Source of the DNA: Tritrichomonas foetus
Taxonomy: Eukaryota > Parabasalia > Tritrichomonadida > Tritrichomonadidae
DNA length: 64,000 nucleotides
Reading direction: 5' to 3'
NCBI GenBank assembly: GCA_001839685.1
Contig: MLAK01001326.1
Span: forward strand, 74,725-138,724
The notes under the pieces are model-generated. The model was not told where the DNA came from, made no database searches, and saw only the letters and a program-made list of their open reading frames with translations. Positions within the stretch are counted from its first letter, which is position 1, and each line of letters opens with the position of its first letter. The position numbers and the translations under genes are program-made. Shown in pieces: positions 20,528 to 31,149 of this stretch.

Positions 20528-21112
20528 CTATTTCTTCGGTGGATGAAGGCGAGAAACAGTAAGTTTCATCCCATGGAAGGTTTTATCTGGTGCAACCACC
20601 TTTTCATCTCTTGAAAATCCCCACGGGTCGATATCTTCATGAGGATCAACAGATTCTTCAAAAAGTACGTCGTGAATGGGAAGCGCCACATCTTCTTCAT
20701 TTTCCCTTCGAGATTTCAGAAGACGCCTCGGAATCGTTTTTCGGGTTGTATTCGATATCGGAACACTGATGATTGGTGAGCCGTTAAAGCGTTTAGTGAT
20801 TTGAATAGGCGTGTGCATATCATTGAATACATCACGACGTCCGTTTTCAACGGGAGCTGTCATTCCCCTCAATGGGGGCCTAACGGGGACCGACTTGTAT
20901 TCGCTGGGCTTGTAACCGACAAGCTCGATGTCGTCTGCTGGGTCTGTTGACTTCATTGTTTGGGATGTCGATGGAGGTTGCTGCTTTTTTGCGAGTGCAG
21001 TTTTCGGTTTGATTTTTGGCTGAGGTGCTGGATGTCTGTAGAGCCAGTCATATCTACCAAACGACTGGAGATCCAGACGGCTCATTGTCCAGTAGGGCTT
21101 CGAGTCAGTCAT
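20528..21112 (-). CDS. Disordered basic protein, function unknown
   Basis: A 194-residue protein with few hydrophobic stretches, rich in P, K, R and D. Notable pieces are WTMSRLDLQSFGRYDWLYRH near the N-terminus, a central VPVRPPLRGMTAPVE, a basic TIPRRLLKSRRE and an acidic segment EESVDPHEDIDPWGF. The composition fits a nuclear or RNA-associated linker or a cytoskeletal adaptor, but no family is recognised. The start is the ATG at 21112, with TTAATCCGTTGG directly before it (an AACGG-type element in reverse orientation). Confidence 0.6.
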   Translation of the reverse strand: MTDSKPYWTMSRLDLQSFGRYDWLYRHPAPQPKIKPKTALAKKQQPPSTSQTMKSTDPADDIELVGYKPSEYKSVPVRPPLRGMTAPVENGRRDVFNDMHTPIQITKRFNGSPIISVPISNTTRKTIPRRLLKSRRENEEDVALPIHDVLFEESVDPHEDIDPWGFSRDEKVVAPDKTFHGMKLTVSRLHPPKK

Positions 21113-21552
21113 CCAACGGATTAATTTAAAATTTAAAATAAAGCATAGAATATTTTGTGAACATATCAGAAGAAATTGAGAAGTAAAACATCAGAGGACT
21201 TTCAAAAAAAATTCAAACGCATATTTAAGTTAATGGTTAAATTATTTCACCTTAGTAATATATCATCGATTCTTCGAAATTTCTTTGGCATGTTATTCTA
21301 TATTCTTCCCCAATAATTCGTTTCATATATTGATAAGAAACTCTTCTCCATATTACCATATAATAAACTTATTAATAAACAAATTTATTTTATCATCAGA
21401 TGATGGTTTACAAAATTGTGAAAAATCCAAAAATATGAACTTTATCTTCTGCAATCCATCCAAAATAGTTCACATATTGAATACTGCTGATCATTAAAAG
21501 CAAAGAAAAAAAAGTGATAATTTTATATATTTAAATAATAAAAAATAAAAAC
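21113..21552. other. Spacer, nothing recognised
   Basis: About 440 AT-rich bases between two minus-strand genes. Short open frames on the plus strand are compositional noise. No repeat or hairpin was noticed. Confidence 0.55.
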
Positions 21553-22038
21553 TCATTCCTCCATCAATGTTTGAGCTTCGAGATCGTTAATCGGAAGCCC
21601 GATTCCAGCGCCTTCTTTTTCATGTGCAACAAATGTCGATAATGAATCAACTTCGACAAAAAGTCCAATCTGTTGGGTCCGCTGGCGCAGGACATGTTGC
21701 AGTTCTGCGACCTTTTTCTGGGAGACCGAAGAGGCCATTATATCGGTCTGCCATTGATCAATGCATTCTTCGATCCACGGGAGGGCCTTGGAAAGAGACT
21801 GTGGCTTCAGTTGAATATAGTATGTGAAAGTGCGAAGAAATACATTAATCATGAGTGGTTGCATTGATTTGATAAGATCTGGAATAACTTCTAGCGGGAT
21901 TTTATTGAGAAGAAAGTCGATCAAAGATTCATCGCCACTCTTTATCGCTTGTTCAAAAATTTGGTAGCTTCCTGCTGGAGCAGATACAGCGGTATTTTCG
22001 TCTTCCATGTTTCTTTGGACGATAATCTTATCGTCCAT
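21553..22038 (-). CDS. Small Utp12-domain protein (predicted ribosome-biogenesis factor)
   Basis: A 161-residue, largely helical protein. Residues ~25-140 follow the Utp12 (Dip2/Utp12) pattern: AIKSGDESLIDFLLNKIP, then LIKSMQPLMINVFLRTFTYY, LPWIEECIDQW with the characteristic tryptophan, and LRQRTQQIGLFVEVDSLSTF. In yeast and animals this domain ends WD40 proteins of the SSU processome (Utp4/5/12/13, WDR43), where it mediates pairing. Here it stands alone without a propeller, so it may be a stripped subunit partnering a separate WD40 protein. It is divergently arranged with the BRCT gene at 22201, 160 bases apart, and may share a promoter region containing GTGACGCTTTAAAT and GTGAACGTTTAAAA. 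Confidence 0.5.
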   Translation of the reverse strand: MDDKIIVQRNMEDENTAVSAPAGSYQIFEQAIKSGDESLIDFLLNKIPLEVIPDLIKSMQPLMINVFLRTFTYYIQLKPQSLSKALPWIEECIDQWQTDIMASSVSQKKVAELQHVLRQRTQQIGLFVEVDSLSTFVAHEKEGAGIGLPINDLEAQTLMEE

Positions 22039-22200
22039 TCAAAAATTTTGGCCTGTGGAATAAAAAAGTGACGCTTTAAATCTGGTCGTTCTTTTTTAAA
22101 ATATTGAAATTTTCATTCAATTCCTTTGACTTTTCAGAAAGAGGCAGTGAACGTTTAAAATTATAGATATTGAAAAATTAGAAAATTTTCATTCAAAAAG

Positions 22201-23637
22201 ATGGAAGAAGTGTGCCTGTCACAGCAGCTCCCACCTGAAGTTAAAGAGCGATCAAAAAGTTACATTCAGAAAATAAAACCATCAGCCTCTTTCACAGACG
22301 ATTTATCGGAAACTACAAAATTATATATTTGTTCTCCAAACGAAATAATATCAAAAACCCAATATTCATGTCCGGCAGTTACATCCTTTGGATTGGGACA
22401 GATGATAAAATGCGATATCGACCCCTTTTTAGATAACGCAGATTTTCCACTTTTAATGAATATATTTCTGAATGAAAAGAAGTTTTTTTTACATGGTTTT
22501 ACAAAGGATAAGTATGAATATTATTCCACACAAATCAGTTTCATGAGAGGAATAGTCACAGATAATAAGAATGAAGCGGATTTCATTATTTTGAAAGAAT
22601 ATGATCATGTTTTTAAAGGTGATCCAAAGGAATCAAAGTTAGTTTCCAATGTTTGGATTGATAATTTACTTTTGTCTACAACATATATCGTTCCTATTTC
22701 CTATAAAATTATTTCACAAGAAATACTCTCTGAGAAAGAGAGAAAAAACCGAGAAATAATCGAAAATTTATGTAAAAAGAACTATTTTTCTTCTTCTTCA
22801 GATGACGACAATGGGTCAGATGTTATTGAAATAATCTCGGACAAGAAATTCTGGAACTCACCAAAGAAGCAAACCCTTTTATCGCCTAAACTAGAAATTC
22901 TTAAAACGCCAACAACCAAAAATCTTGAAGTATTACCAAGTATTACCCAGCCTGAAACACTACATCAAACATCTTATAATGCATCACAACAACTAAAACC
23001 AGTCAAAAATACTCAAAATGTTCTGAAAACTCCTAAAAAAGTAGCAGCCCAAAAGAAAACATCAAGTACACAACGAAAGAGCCAAAAAGGAAAAACTTTT
23101 CCAGAATTATCAAGCGGATTAAAACAGACAACACTTGGTTACACTTCCATAGAAACACCGCCACAACTTCCTCCTTTCAATCCACCAACACCAACCAAGA
23201 AAACACCTGATTTTGTCCTTTCACTCAGCAAAAGTCCACAGAACATCTCACAAACACCAAATCAGAATCAAAGCCCAAAAATTTCTCAAACTACTCCTCA
23301 GAAGTATTCGCTTGAAGTATCATCGGAAATGTCACAAAAGTTGTCACAAAGCCTTTCTCAGAGGTCTTGTGAAAATCTGAACAGAGCCTGCGATGCAATT
23401 TTGAAATCGAATATTTCAAATTCAACAGATTTTGAAAGCAGATTTAATTTTACCAATTTCCCAATAGATGAGCTGGTCCAATTCAGCCAAACTTTTGTTG
23501 AGGTCAGTCAAGAAGATGAAAAGAGTTTTGATGTTCACTATTCACCTATTAAACAAAGTTTAGACCTTCCTCCTGATTCGAAAGATCCATTATTTGATGT
23601 TTTTCGAAATACACCTGTTGATGAGAGTCAAGAGTAA
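22201..23637 (+). CDS. BRCT-domain protein with S/T-P-rich tail and a candidate SUMO-interacting motif
   Basis: A 478-residue protein. Residues ~93-170 fit a BRCT domain: KKFFLHGFTKDKYEYYSTQI, the acidic NEADFIILKEYDH in place of ATHLI, and VSNVWIDNLLLSTTYIV with the hallmark tryptophan W152. BRCT modules bind phosphoproteins in DNA repair and checkpoint complexes. An acidic serine patch (SSSSDDDNGSD, ~197-207) leads into DVIEIISD (207-214), which matches a SUMO-interacting motif. The remaining ~260 residues are low-complexity with many TP, SP and SQ sites, suggesting phosphorylation control by CDK and ATM/ATR-type kinases. The specific orthologue is unknown. The spacer upstream has GTGAACGTTTAAAA. 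Confidence 0.6.
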   Translation: MEEVCLSQQLPPEVKERSKSYIQKIKPSASFTDDLSETTKLYICSPNEIISKTQYSCPAVTSFGLGQMIKCDIDPFLDNADFPLLMNIFLNEKKFFLHGFTKDKYEYYSTQISFMRGIVTDNKNEADFIILKEYDHVFKGDPKESKLVSNVWIDNLLLSTTYIVPISYKIISQEILSEKERKNREIIENLCKKNYFSSSSDDDNGSDVIEIISDKKFWNSPKKQTLLSPKLEILKTPTTKNLEVLPSITQPETLHQTSYNASQQLKPVKNTQNVLKTPKKVAAQKKTSSTQRKSQKGKTFPELSSGLKQTTLGYTSIETPPQLPPFNPPTPTKKTPDFVLSLSKSPQNISQTPNQNQSPKISQTTPQKYSLEVSSEMSQKLSQSLSQRSCENLNRACDAILKSNISNSTDFESRFNFTNFPIDELVQFSQTFVEVSQEDEKSFDVHYSPIKQSLDLPPDSKDPLFDVFRNTPVDESQE

Positions 23638-24014
23638 TTTGTTTATTTTGTAAATAAATGTTTATACGTCTTTTTTCTTGACAAGATATTTTTCTTTTTT
23701 TGTTTTGTAGCAATACATATTGATTTTATAGTTATTATCAAATATATCGTGATTAATGACAAAGATTATTTTGAAGTTCAGGTCAAGAAAGTCAAATGAC
23801 TATTAGTTTCAATTCTGAAAGTCAAATGACTTTCAATGAATCGCCATTTACTTTTTCTATGTATACATAGCCGTTTACATATTTTGCAGACCATATATTA
23901 TCTGAAAAACATACTGATCGGTAGAATTAGATTAAGCAATTCAGAAAATAAATCTAACAAAAGCTATATTTATTTCACATTTTATCTGGCCTTTCAACTT
24001 TTTCAATAAATTTG
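23638..24014. other. Spacer with a duplicated AGTCAAATGACT palindrome
   Basis: About 380 bases between two plus-strand genes. AAAGTCAAATGACT occurs twice, at about 23787-23801 and 23817-23832. Its 12-base core AGTCAAATGACT is nearly self-complementary. The promoter of the next gene lies at the right end. Confidence 0.45.
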
Positions 24015-27000
24015 ATGATGATCAAAAAGTTTAACGAAAAGATAAAGATGGAGGAGATTTCTTCAGATATAGAAGCATGTAAATCCCCTTCAATCGAACC
24101 AACTGAAATCACGCGTGTTCTTGTTCGCCTTCAAAACGAAATAAACTGGCAATTTTTACGACCTTATCCGATGCTTGATCGTGAAAATTTTTTTACGAGA
24201 CTTTGGAATTTTTTGTTGTTTTCTGCTGCACACTCGAACACTTCTGTTCGACTTGCTGCTTATCGAACGACGGGTGCTTTTTTATTAAAAGTCACTCCAT
24301 ATTATCCAAACGAGATTATGAAAACATTTGCCGACATTGCGCTTGCTTCAACGATAGACATGAAAAGTTCAGCCATCATTGCCTCATCTTTCGCTTTTAT
24401 TTCAAATTTTAACGCATTACCATATCTTGAAGATTTTTTGAGAAAGACTCCTGTTTTTCATCACTTTTCGATATCCAATCCAATATTTTCTGACCATTTA
24501 GCGCCAATTATTCGAAATTTGGGAAGGCTTGGAATTGATTGGCTTTGTACGTTATTACACTCATTCTTAGAAAAAGCTGTTCATTCAACTGATCGTTATT
24601 TAATCCTCTCAATTACGGCAATTGTCAAACATGATCCGATAAAATTAATGAACGAATTATTACTTTTTATAAGGGATCAATCACAAGTTGAAGACAATCT
24701 CAGTCTTGTTTCTTATTTATTTTCTGTAATAGACTATAATTTTGAAGAATTGGATTTGAGGGATGTTGTCGAAGCTGCTTTACACGTTTTAACGCATTTA
24801 GAAAAATCCACAGCAACAGAAATCGATTCATCTTTTCAAATTCTCTCTATAAAATCGCCATCATTCACCATAAAAATCGAAAAAATAAGTGAAAACGACA
24901 ATAATGATGATCTTAAAAATGCTAGTATCAAAATTAACGTAACAATTGATGATAAAGTTTCATCCGTGACTTTACCAATTGCTCCATATTTAAACCGACC
25001 TTCCTTTTTCTTACTTCCTTTACCATTAGACATTTTGCATACCAGTGAAGCCGATGGAGTCCTTCAATTGACTGCGAAATTCAAAACTATGGCTAAAATT
25101 GTAAACAAACCAGAAACTCCAAAAGAAGAACGTGAATTCATTTTGGATCAATTTTCATCGTTTTTGTCTGCCTCCTACAATGATAGAACATCTGCATGTA
25201 TGCAAGGTCTAGCAATTTGTTTACCATCATTTTTAAAGTATACTGATGAGTGCAGTATTGTAAATCTTGCGAAACATGCAATTTTTGCTCAATCACAAAG
25301 CTGGTTTCATTCATCAGACATTTTAAGAATTATAAAATCAATTCCTTTTTCATTTTATGGCAAATCCTTCAAAACTGAAGCTATTCTTGACGTTGTTATT
25401 GGTTTTGCAATGAGTACGAATGATAAATTATATAACCAAGCTTCAAAAGTTATTGCCAAAATTGTAAATAATACAGATTTCGCAAAAGAAACATTATATA
25501 TCGCTAAAAAGTGCGATTTTTATGATTCGTTCGCATTAAATCGAATTTTATCAATTCTTATTGCTTCCATTAATCTTCATAATCAAAAAGCATCACTTTC
25601 ACATTTAAACTTTTTAGTTAAAGCAATTCTGGAAATATTGAGTGATTATCAGGACGATAAAGAATTATTTATAACTATTCTTACATTCTTTTCATGCTTT
25701 GATTTAAGTTTTGTAGATATTTCTGATCTACGCCCTTGTTTCCTCGATGCTTTTGCTATTGTTCATTCTTCTTTGTCTTTATTAACTGGTCTTCAATGGG
25801 ATTCTAAACTTGACCCAGCAAAACTTGAAGTTGCAATGGAAATGATTCAAGAAGATATGAAAGGAATGAATTATGACATTATTTCAGAAACTGCAATGAA
25901 TTATGCACACTTTTTATCACCTTTTGCAGCATCTCTTATGTTTATTTATGCACTTCCTACTAAAATGGTTCAATTAAAGTTCATTATTAACCTTTTTAGT
26001 CGAACATTAAACTTATTCCCATATCAATCTGCTCTATTTGCAAAGAAATATTGGGAAGGTTTCACTGATATTCATAGAAATGAAGTTATTCAACGCGTTT
26101 ATCCAACCCTAGAATTCGTTCAGGATTATGCAACAACTGCAATTTGGTGCCATTTATTCATTACTATGGAAGATAGTGAATTTGTTGAACAACTTGCACC
26201 TTGCAGAGTTATTTTACATCGTATTGCAAAATTTGCAATTGATCATAATGATTTTTATCCAGAATTTTATGCATTTGAGATTTTTATAAGTGAGGATGTT
26301 CATGAAATATCAGAAATAATTAATGAAAAATTGAATGATCAACAAACTAAGGAATTAATTAATTATTTAACTGAAAGTCATGTGAATTTATTGCACAAAT
26401 TAAATAATGATCCAAATCCAGAACCATTAGTATTACGCAGAAGATTAAGTATTGGATTTTCAGAATCAGTTACATCACTAGTTGACGCACCACCTTCAGC
26501 AGGCATTGAATCAGATGAAGAAACAAATATTGAATTAAAAGAATTGCACAGTGCAAATCACATGACCAATTCAACAAGCGATAAAGTTGAAGAAGGCGCT
26601 GTTATTATTTCGAAACCAGAAATTATTGAGCATTCAGGAGAAATTGAACAAATAATATTAACAGAATTTAATAGTCTACACATTACCTTCAATTTTAATG
26701 TAACCAAAGAAATGCTTGCATCATCATTAGTAGAAAAAGATATTAACAATCCAATTATTAAAACTCAACTAAAAATGCAGACATTTCACTTCACAGATGA
26801 ACATCTTTCACGACTTGTTCGTACTTATATTAATTCTAACGATATTTATGGATTAAATACCTTAATTAAATATTTATTTGCCCAACGAAAACTGATTTCA
26901 GTGAAAGGTATTATGTTTCCATCTGAAGTTATTCCAATTCTTTTTAGGTATCTGAAAAGACTCAACTCCCCCGAATTGGAGGGACTGATAAAATATTATC

Positions 27001-28418
27001 AAGCATCACCAAGTAATTTTGAGATTTTATTAGAATGTCGAGCATCAAATCCAAAATCATATTTTGATACAATTAAATCACTCGACCACCTCACTAAGAA
27101 AGATATTTATGACTTCAGTAGATCTGTTTTACGATGTCAATTAAATCCATCTGAATTAATCGACTTTGCTCTTAATCTTTTACAAGAATGTAAATCATTA
27201 CGAAGATGCCAATATGTTTTGGTTTTGTTGAATACCATTTTCAGTAAAATTTCAATGATTCCATCGGATTCCATAGAAAAGTTTATTTCGATTGTGAATG
27301 AGAAGTTTGATGTAATTCCTGGAATTTTAATTTCACAATGCTTATTGACTTTATCCACAAAAGTGGGAATGAACCAACCATTTATTTCACTAGTGAAACG
27401 ATTTTTCATAAAATGCGATGGAAGAGCTTCTGGAGTTCTTCGACTTCACCAAATCGTTCTAAATTCACCTGACATTTCAGCTCAAACACTTATTTTGATT
27501 ACTGCATCACTCCTTAAAGCGGAAATTCCATCAATGATTAGTAAAGGTGCGCGCTTCTTCTTATCAATTATGAAAACTGTTCCTGATTCAATCCTTCAAA
27601 ATCTTTTGAAACAAAACTTGCCACTTTTAACTGAACCACTTGTTGCCTTTTGCGATGATTATCCTGTTGCTGAAGATATTGGAATGAGTTTAACTCATAT
27701 TTTGACATCACCTAATCTAAAATCACATTATCCAACTTTATTAATCAATTGCAGTAATCTTATTCCAACTCATGATCGTGCTTGCTTTGCTGCACTTTCT
27801 TTGTGTCTTCCTCAACTCATTGCAATTCATACAGAAATGACAGATGATTTGATAAGACTATTCAAAATTTCTGATAGTTTGGTGACAAAACCAGGGTCTT
27901 TGTTTTTGTTTAAGATATATTTGAAGGCACTTCGTGAAAGAGCCGAAAAAGCCGAAAATACTCAACAAAAAGAAAGCTTCATAAGTGACTATATTACAAG
28001 TTGGATGCAAAATTGTAAAGATTATGATTGTTATCAGATGCCTGAGTTTGTGTACGAATGGGAAAACCTAATTTTCAAGTTTTATGGACTTGAACAACTT
28101 TTGTCTATGGTTTGTTATCAATTCTTTAAATATATGCCTCGTTTCTTCCCTCTTTTTATCGGATTTTCTAGATTTGTCAGAAGGTACATGATTTCGGCAA
28201 ATCAAAACGAAGTCAATATGATTGAAGATGCTCTGAAAAGTGCAGCTTTAATTAATTCACAGAGAGCCCATGCTTTAAGTTTATTACTATTAAATAAACC
28301 AGAATATTATCGGACTGCACTTGATTTAGCTGCTTTCCCCGAAGATTGTGATGAAAGTGAGTCTATTATTAATTCTAATCCGGAGTTTGGGGATTTACTT
28401 GCTTCATATATGGGATAA
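24015..28418 (+). CDS. Giant helical-repeat (HEAT/ARM-like) protein of unknown function
   Basis: A protein of ~1,460 residues, alpha-helical throughout, with HEAT/ARM-like pairs (SVRLAAYRTTGAFLLKV, LQNLLKQNLPLLTEPLVAF). It is interrupted only by a beta-like insert around residues 270-340 and an acidic disordered segment near 840-880. No catalytic motif, membrane span or zinc site was seen. Such proteins usually act as scaffolds. In-frame ATGs stand at 24015, 24018 and 24048. I favour 24048 (MEEISSDIEA) because GTTTAACGAAAAG, resembling the upstream elements of other genes, lies between them; this would give 1456 residues. No family is recognised. Confidence 0.6.
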   Translation: MMIKKFNEKIKMEEISSDIEACKSPSIEPTEITRVLVRLQNEINWQFLRPYPMLDRENFFTRLWNFLLFSAAHSNTSVRLAAYRTTGAFLLKVTPYYPNEIMKTFADIALASTIDMKSSAIIASSFAFISNFNALPYLEDFLRKTPVFHHFSISNPIFSDHLAPIIRNLGRLGIDWLCTLLHSFLEKAVHSTDRYLILSITAIVKHDPIKLMNELLLFIRDQSQVEDNLSLVSYLFSVIDYNFEELDLRDVVEAALHVLTHLEKSTATEIDSSFQILSIKSPSFTIKIEKISENDNNDDLKNASIKINVTIDDKVSSVTLPIAPYLNRPSFFLLPLPLDILHTSEADGVLQLTAKFKTMAKIVNKPETPKEEREFILDQFSSFLSASYNDRTSACMQGLAICLPSFLKYTDECSIVNLAKHAIFAQSQSWFHSSDILRIIKSIPFSFYGKSFKTEAILDVVIGFAMSTNDKLYNQASKVIAKIVNNTDFAKETLYIAKKCDFYDSFALNRILSILIASINLHNQKASLSHLNFLVKAILEILSDYQDDKELFITILTFFSCFDLSFVDISDLRPCFLDAFAIVHSSLSLLTGLQWDSKLDPAKLEVAMEMIQEDMKGMNYDIISETAMNYAHFLSPFAASLMFIYALPTKMVQLKFIINLFSRTLNLFPYQSALFAKKYWEGFTDIHRNEVIQRVYPTLEFVQDYATTAIWCHLFITMEDSEFVEQLAPCRVILHRIAKFAIDHNDFYPEFYAFEIFISEDVHEISEIINEKLNDQQTKELINYLTESHVNLLHKLNNDPNPEPLVLRRRLSIGFSESVTSLVDAPPSAGIESDEETNIELKELHSANHMTNSTSDKVEEGAVIISKPEIIEHSGEIEQIILTEFNSLHITFNFNVTKEMLASSLVEKDINNPIIKTQLKMQTFHFTDEHLSRLVRTYINSNDIYGLNTLIKYLFAQRKLISVKGIMFPSEVIPILFRYLKRLNSPELEGLIKYYQASPSNFEILLECRASNPKSYFDTIKSLDHLTKKDIYDFSRSVLRCQLNPSELIDFALNLLQECKSLRRCQYVLVLLNTIFSKISMIPSDSIEKFISIVNEKFDVIPGILISQCLLTLSTKVGMNQPFISLVKRFFIKCDGRASGVLRLHQIVLNSPDISAQTLILITASLLKAEIPSMISKGARFFLSIMKTVPDSILQNLLKQNLPLLTEPLVAFCDDYPVAEDIGMSLTHILTSPNLKSHYPTLLINCSNLIPTHDRACFAALSLCLPQLIAIHTEMTDDLIRLFKISDSLVTKPGSLFLFKIYLKALRERAEKAENTQQKESFISDYITSWMQNCKDYDCYQMPEFVYEWENLIFKFYGLEQLLSMVCYQFFKYMPRFFPLFIGFSRFVRRYMISANQNEVNMIEDALKSAALINSQRAHALSLLLLNKPEYYRTALDLAAFPEDCDESESIINSNPEFGDLLASYMG

Positions 28419-28641
28419 AATTGTTGTTTTTTAAATAAATAATATATGTTACTCTTTACTTTCTTCATTATCTCTTGTAGACATTTTACTCATTGCATTT
28501 TTACTCAAATGCATTATTTCTCAATATTTTTAATAATTCGATTATATCTATTTCCATTTATTGTCACTAATTTTACGCTCTCAAACGAAAATGAAAATCT
28601 AAATCAAAATAGAAAAGATAGAGTGAAAGAAATACAAACAT

Positions 28642-29973
28642 TTATATAAATATATTAGGCAACTTTGTCCTGTAATGATATGGCCTACACTCCATTCTCT
28701 TGTACCCAGTGAAAAATTCTGTTTTTCGCATTTCCACCACAATCATAGGATTGAAATTAGGCGAATATTTGGAGGCCATCATTGATGGTTGATTTTGCAC
28801 CACTGTGGTAGTTGTTTCATTATTTATTTGAGAATCTGTTGAATGATCATTCAATAAATATGCGATTGATAATGGATCTTTTACTTTCTCTCCATTATTT
28901 TGATCAACACCAGCATTTTTCTGACAATTGATAGTATTATTCTGGATATTGTTTTCGTTTATTTCCACGAACACCAAAAAGCGTGGATCGAGGATCATCA
29001 CACACGGCACCAAAGAGCGTGTGATTATTCCTGCCGCTTCGAGAATGTGAGTGATTTGGTATAGTTTGCATAGCGTCGTTTTGTATCTTTTGTTTGATCT
29101 CGATAAAAACATTGCAACATGCTTTATATCGAGCATTGGAACCCTCATGACGAGGTAACATAGAATGAAAGAAATTGTTAAGTTCGAAATTCCAATGCAG
29201 TGATTATTTTGAAATATTTCTTCAAGTGTGGCTGTTGGAGAGTTCACTTTTAGCTCTTTTTGAATGGATTCCAATGTTTTTGGCACGTTCGAAATGCCAT
29301 TCCACTTTACTGTCTCGGAATTCAATTTTGAACATAATCCAATTGCTTCCAAAACGTTGATGACGTCATAAAATCTTCGTCTTTGAAAATCATAAGCTTT
29401 ACAGACCGAATTCACATTGAATTCTTTTTCTGGCTTATCTTCTGCTTCCAATATAAATTTGTGGATGGCTTGACTGAAATTATCATTGCTTTTTTTTGTG
29501 TCTTTGGTTTCTAGATCTTTCAAATCATCATTTGGACCTTTAAAAGCCTCTCCTTTGTTTTCATTTGACATCATTTCGCATTTTTCGATATTTTGGATAT
29601 TATTATCGCATCCAGAATTTGAATCATCTCCATTTTGATCAACATTACAACTAGACTCTATGCTTGATGAATTCGAATGTGTTTCGGGTAAAAAAGTTGA
29701 ATTATTTCCATCATTATGATTTTCATTATTAACGTGTTCTAAGCGATTTTCATTAGACTCTTTGAGATTGCGAAGTGAACTGTTATCGTTTAAATGTATA
29801 TGATTCGGAATTTTATTTTTGGAAGATGGACTTTCGGATTGATCTGAAGTTGGCGGAGAGTTTGTGAGAAATTTCTGTACACGAAATTTGATCTCCCTAT
29901 TTGATGCTGATTGAATCGACGATGGATCCAAAATCAGAAGCGATGGAAGTTTCTGCATTGGGAGACTGATCAT
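28642..29973 (-). CDS. E2F/DP-family transcription factor with two winged-helix domains
   Basis: From the ATG at 29973 the protein has 443 residues; in-frame sequence upstream begins with TTG only. After a long N/S/D-rich N-terminus, residues ~166-226 form an E2F DNA-binding winged helix: VCKAYDFQRRRFYDVINVLE then AIGLCSKLNSETVKWNG, with the RRxYDVxNVLE-IGL signature almost intact (F for Y). A second, divergent winged helix follows at ~265-330 (KTTLCKLYQITHILEAAGII). Two DNA-binding domains in one chain recall atypical E2F7/8 and plant DEL proteins, which act without DP. It presumably regulates cell-cycle genes in the nucleus. No dimerisation coiled coil or Rb-binding motif was noticed. Confidence 0.75.
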   Translation of the reverse strand: MISLPMQKLPSLLILDPSSIQSASNREIKFRVQKFLTNSPPTSDQSESPSSKNKIPNHIHLNDNSSLRNLKESNENRLEHVNNENHNDGNNSTFLPETHSNSSSIESSCNVDQNGDDSNSGCDNNIQNIEKCEMMSNENKGEAFKGPNDDLKDLETKDTKKSNDNFSQAIHKFILEAEDKPEKEFNVNSVCKAYDFQRRRFYDVINVLEAIGLCSKLNSETVKWNGISNVPKTLESIQKELKVNSPTATLEEIFQNNHCIGISNLTISFILCYLVMRVPMLDIKHVAMFLSRSNKRYKTTLCKLYQITHILEAAGIITRSLVPCVMILDPRFLVFVEINENNIQNNTINCQKNAGVDQNNGEKVKDPLSIAYLLNDHSTDSQINNETTTTVVQNQPSMMASKYSPNFNPMIVVEMRKTEFFTGYKRMECRPYHYRTKLPNIFI

Positions 29974-31149
29974 GAAAGAAAATATTTTCAATGAAACATA
30001 GAAAAAATCATCAAAAATTGAAAAAATTGACGGTATGAGTTGTTTTCAAAAACTTTAAATTGAATTTTCAATTTGAAAGAATGCAATAACTAACAGAAAA
30101 TTTAATTTGTCGATTGAGATTTGAATACTTTTTATGCAAATGATTTTTTTAATTTTCTATTGATTGAATTTGTTGAGTGTTATCTTTAATGAATATTTTT
30201 GTGTTACTCATTGAATTTCATTCAGCGATTCATTCCTGAACATTCACTCATGAATCGTTGATAATATATGCTCATCTTCATGTATATACTAATCAATTTT
30301 CGAATTAAAACAAAGTGTCATTTTTGAGAGCATTTTGTTATCACATCACGATCCTGAATAGATAAAATGAATTCTATGACATGTTACAAAAACTCATGTC
30401 CTCAAACCTTAAAGATTTTCAATGCTTGTGTTGAAATTGAAACGAACAATATAAGGAAAAAGTCGATTTTAAAAACCATCAATTCAAAAATCGAAAGGTT
30501 TTTTATTTTGCAGAAAAACGATTGATAACAATTATTTCTCGATCCATTCGACAGACCAGTAAAAAATTGTTCATTAATCATATAAAAAATCTTTTTTTAA
30601 CTAATTTTCTTTTTTTTTTATAGCATTTCTGGCAATATGCAGTGGAGTTACACATTTTACGTTTTGATGAGAATTAACGCTTTATATCATTCATTAAATA
30701 TCTTTAACGTAGTTTTGAACACCATAAAATGTGTTGCAATCACAAAATTCATAAATTTATCAATCCTAACGATTCAATCGCAGTTGGAATTTCCTCCTCG
30801 TTGATTAAAACATTGATTTGACCTTTGTTTTTCCTTATTATAAAGAAACACTTTTGATAAACTCTTTATTTCGTTTTATTATAACAAGAAAGATTAATTT
30901 TAATTTGCAGAATGTGGAAATTTTTGGGTAAAAAAGAATAGTCAAATTTATTAAATATCCACTGGCAATTTGACCCAAAATAAAAAAGAAAACTCGAAAC
31001 TTGGTTCGAAATCAATAAACTGAAAAAGTTTACAATATATTTCAGAGGAAATTTGGTCGATATTTGGTCTCAGAAATCGCCTATCATGCTATTAAATCTA
31101 ATAATTTTATAATCATTATTATATTTCTATATTTTATAAGTCACTCTAT
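29974..31149. other. Spacer of 1.2 kb, nothing firmly recognised
   Basis: AT-rich DNA upstream of the E2F gene and downstream of the sirtuin. A short plus-strand run near 30720-30830 (KFINPNDSIAVGISSSLIKT) is open and protein-like but lacks a start and context. Two TTTGGTC-type stretches at 31050-31080 recall the MITE-like family but show no paired ends. Confidence 0.4.

Noticed and set aside
22201..23637. PCNA-binding (PIP) box at QTTLGYTS
   Set aside because: Aromatic residues are not at the required spacing.
28446..28649. 67-codon hydrophobic plus-strand frame
   Set aside because: Lies in the 3' spacer of two convergent genes; composition follows T-richness.
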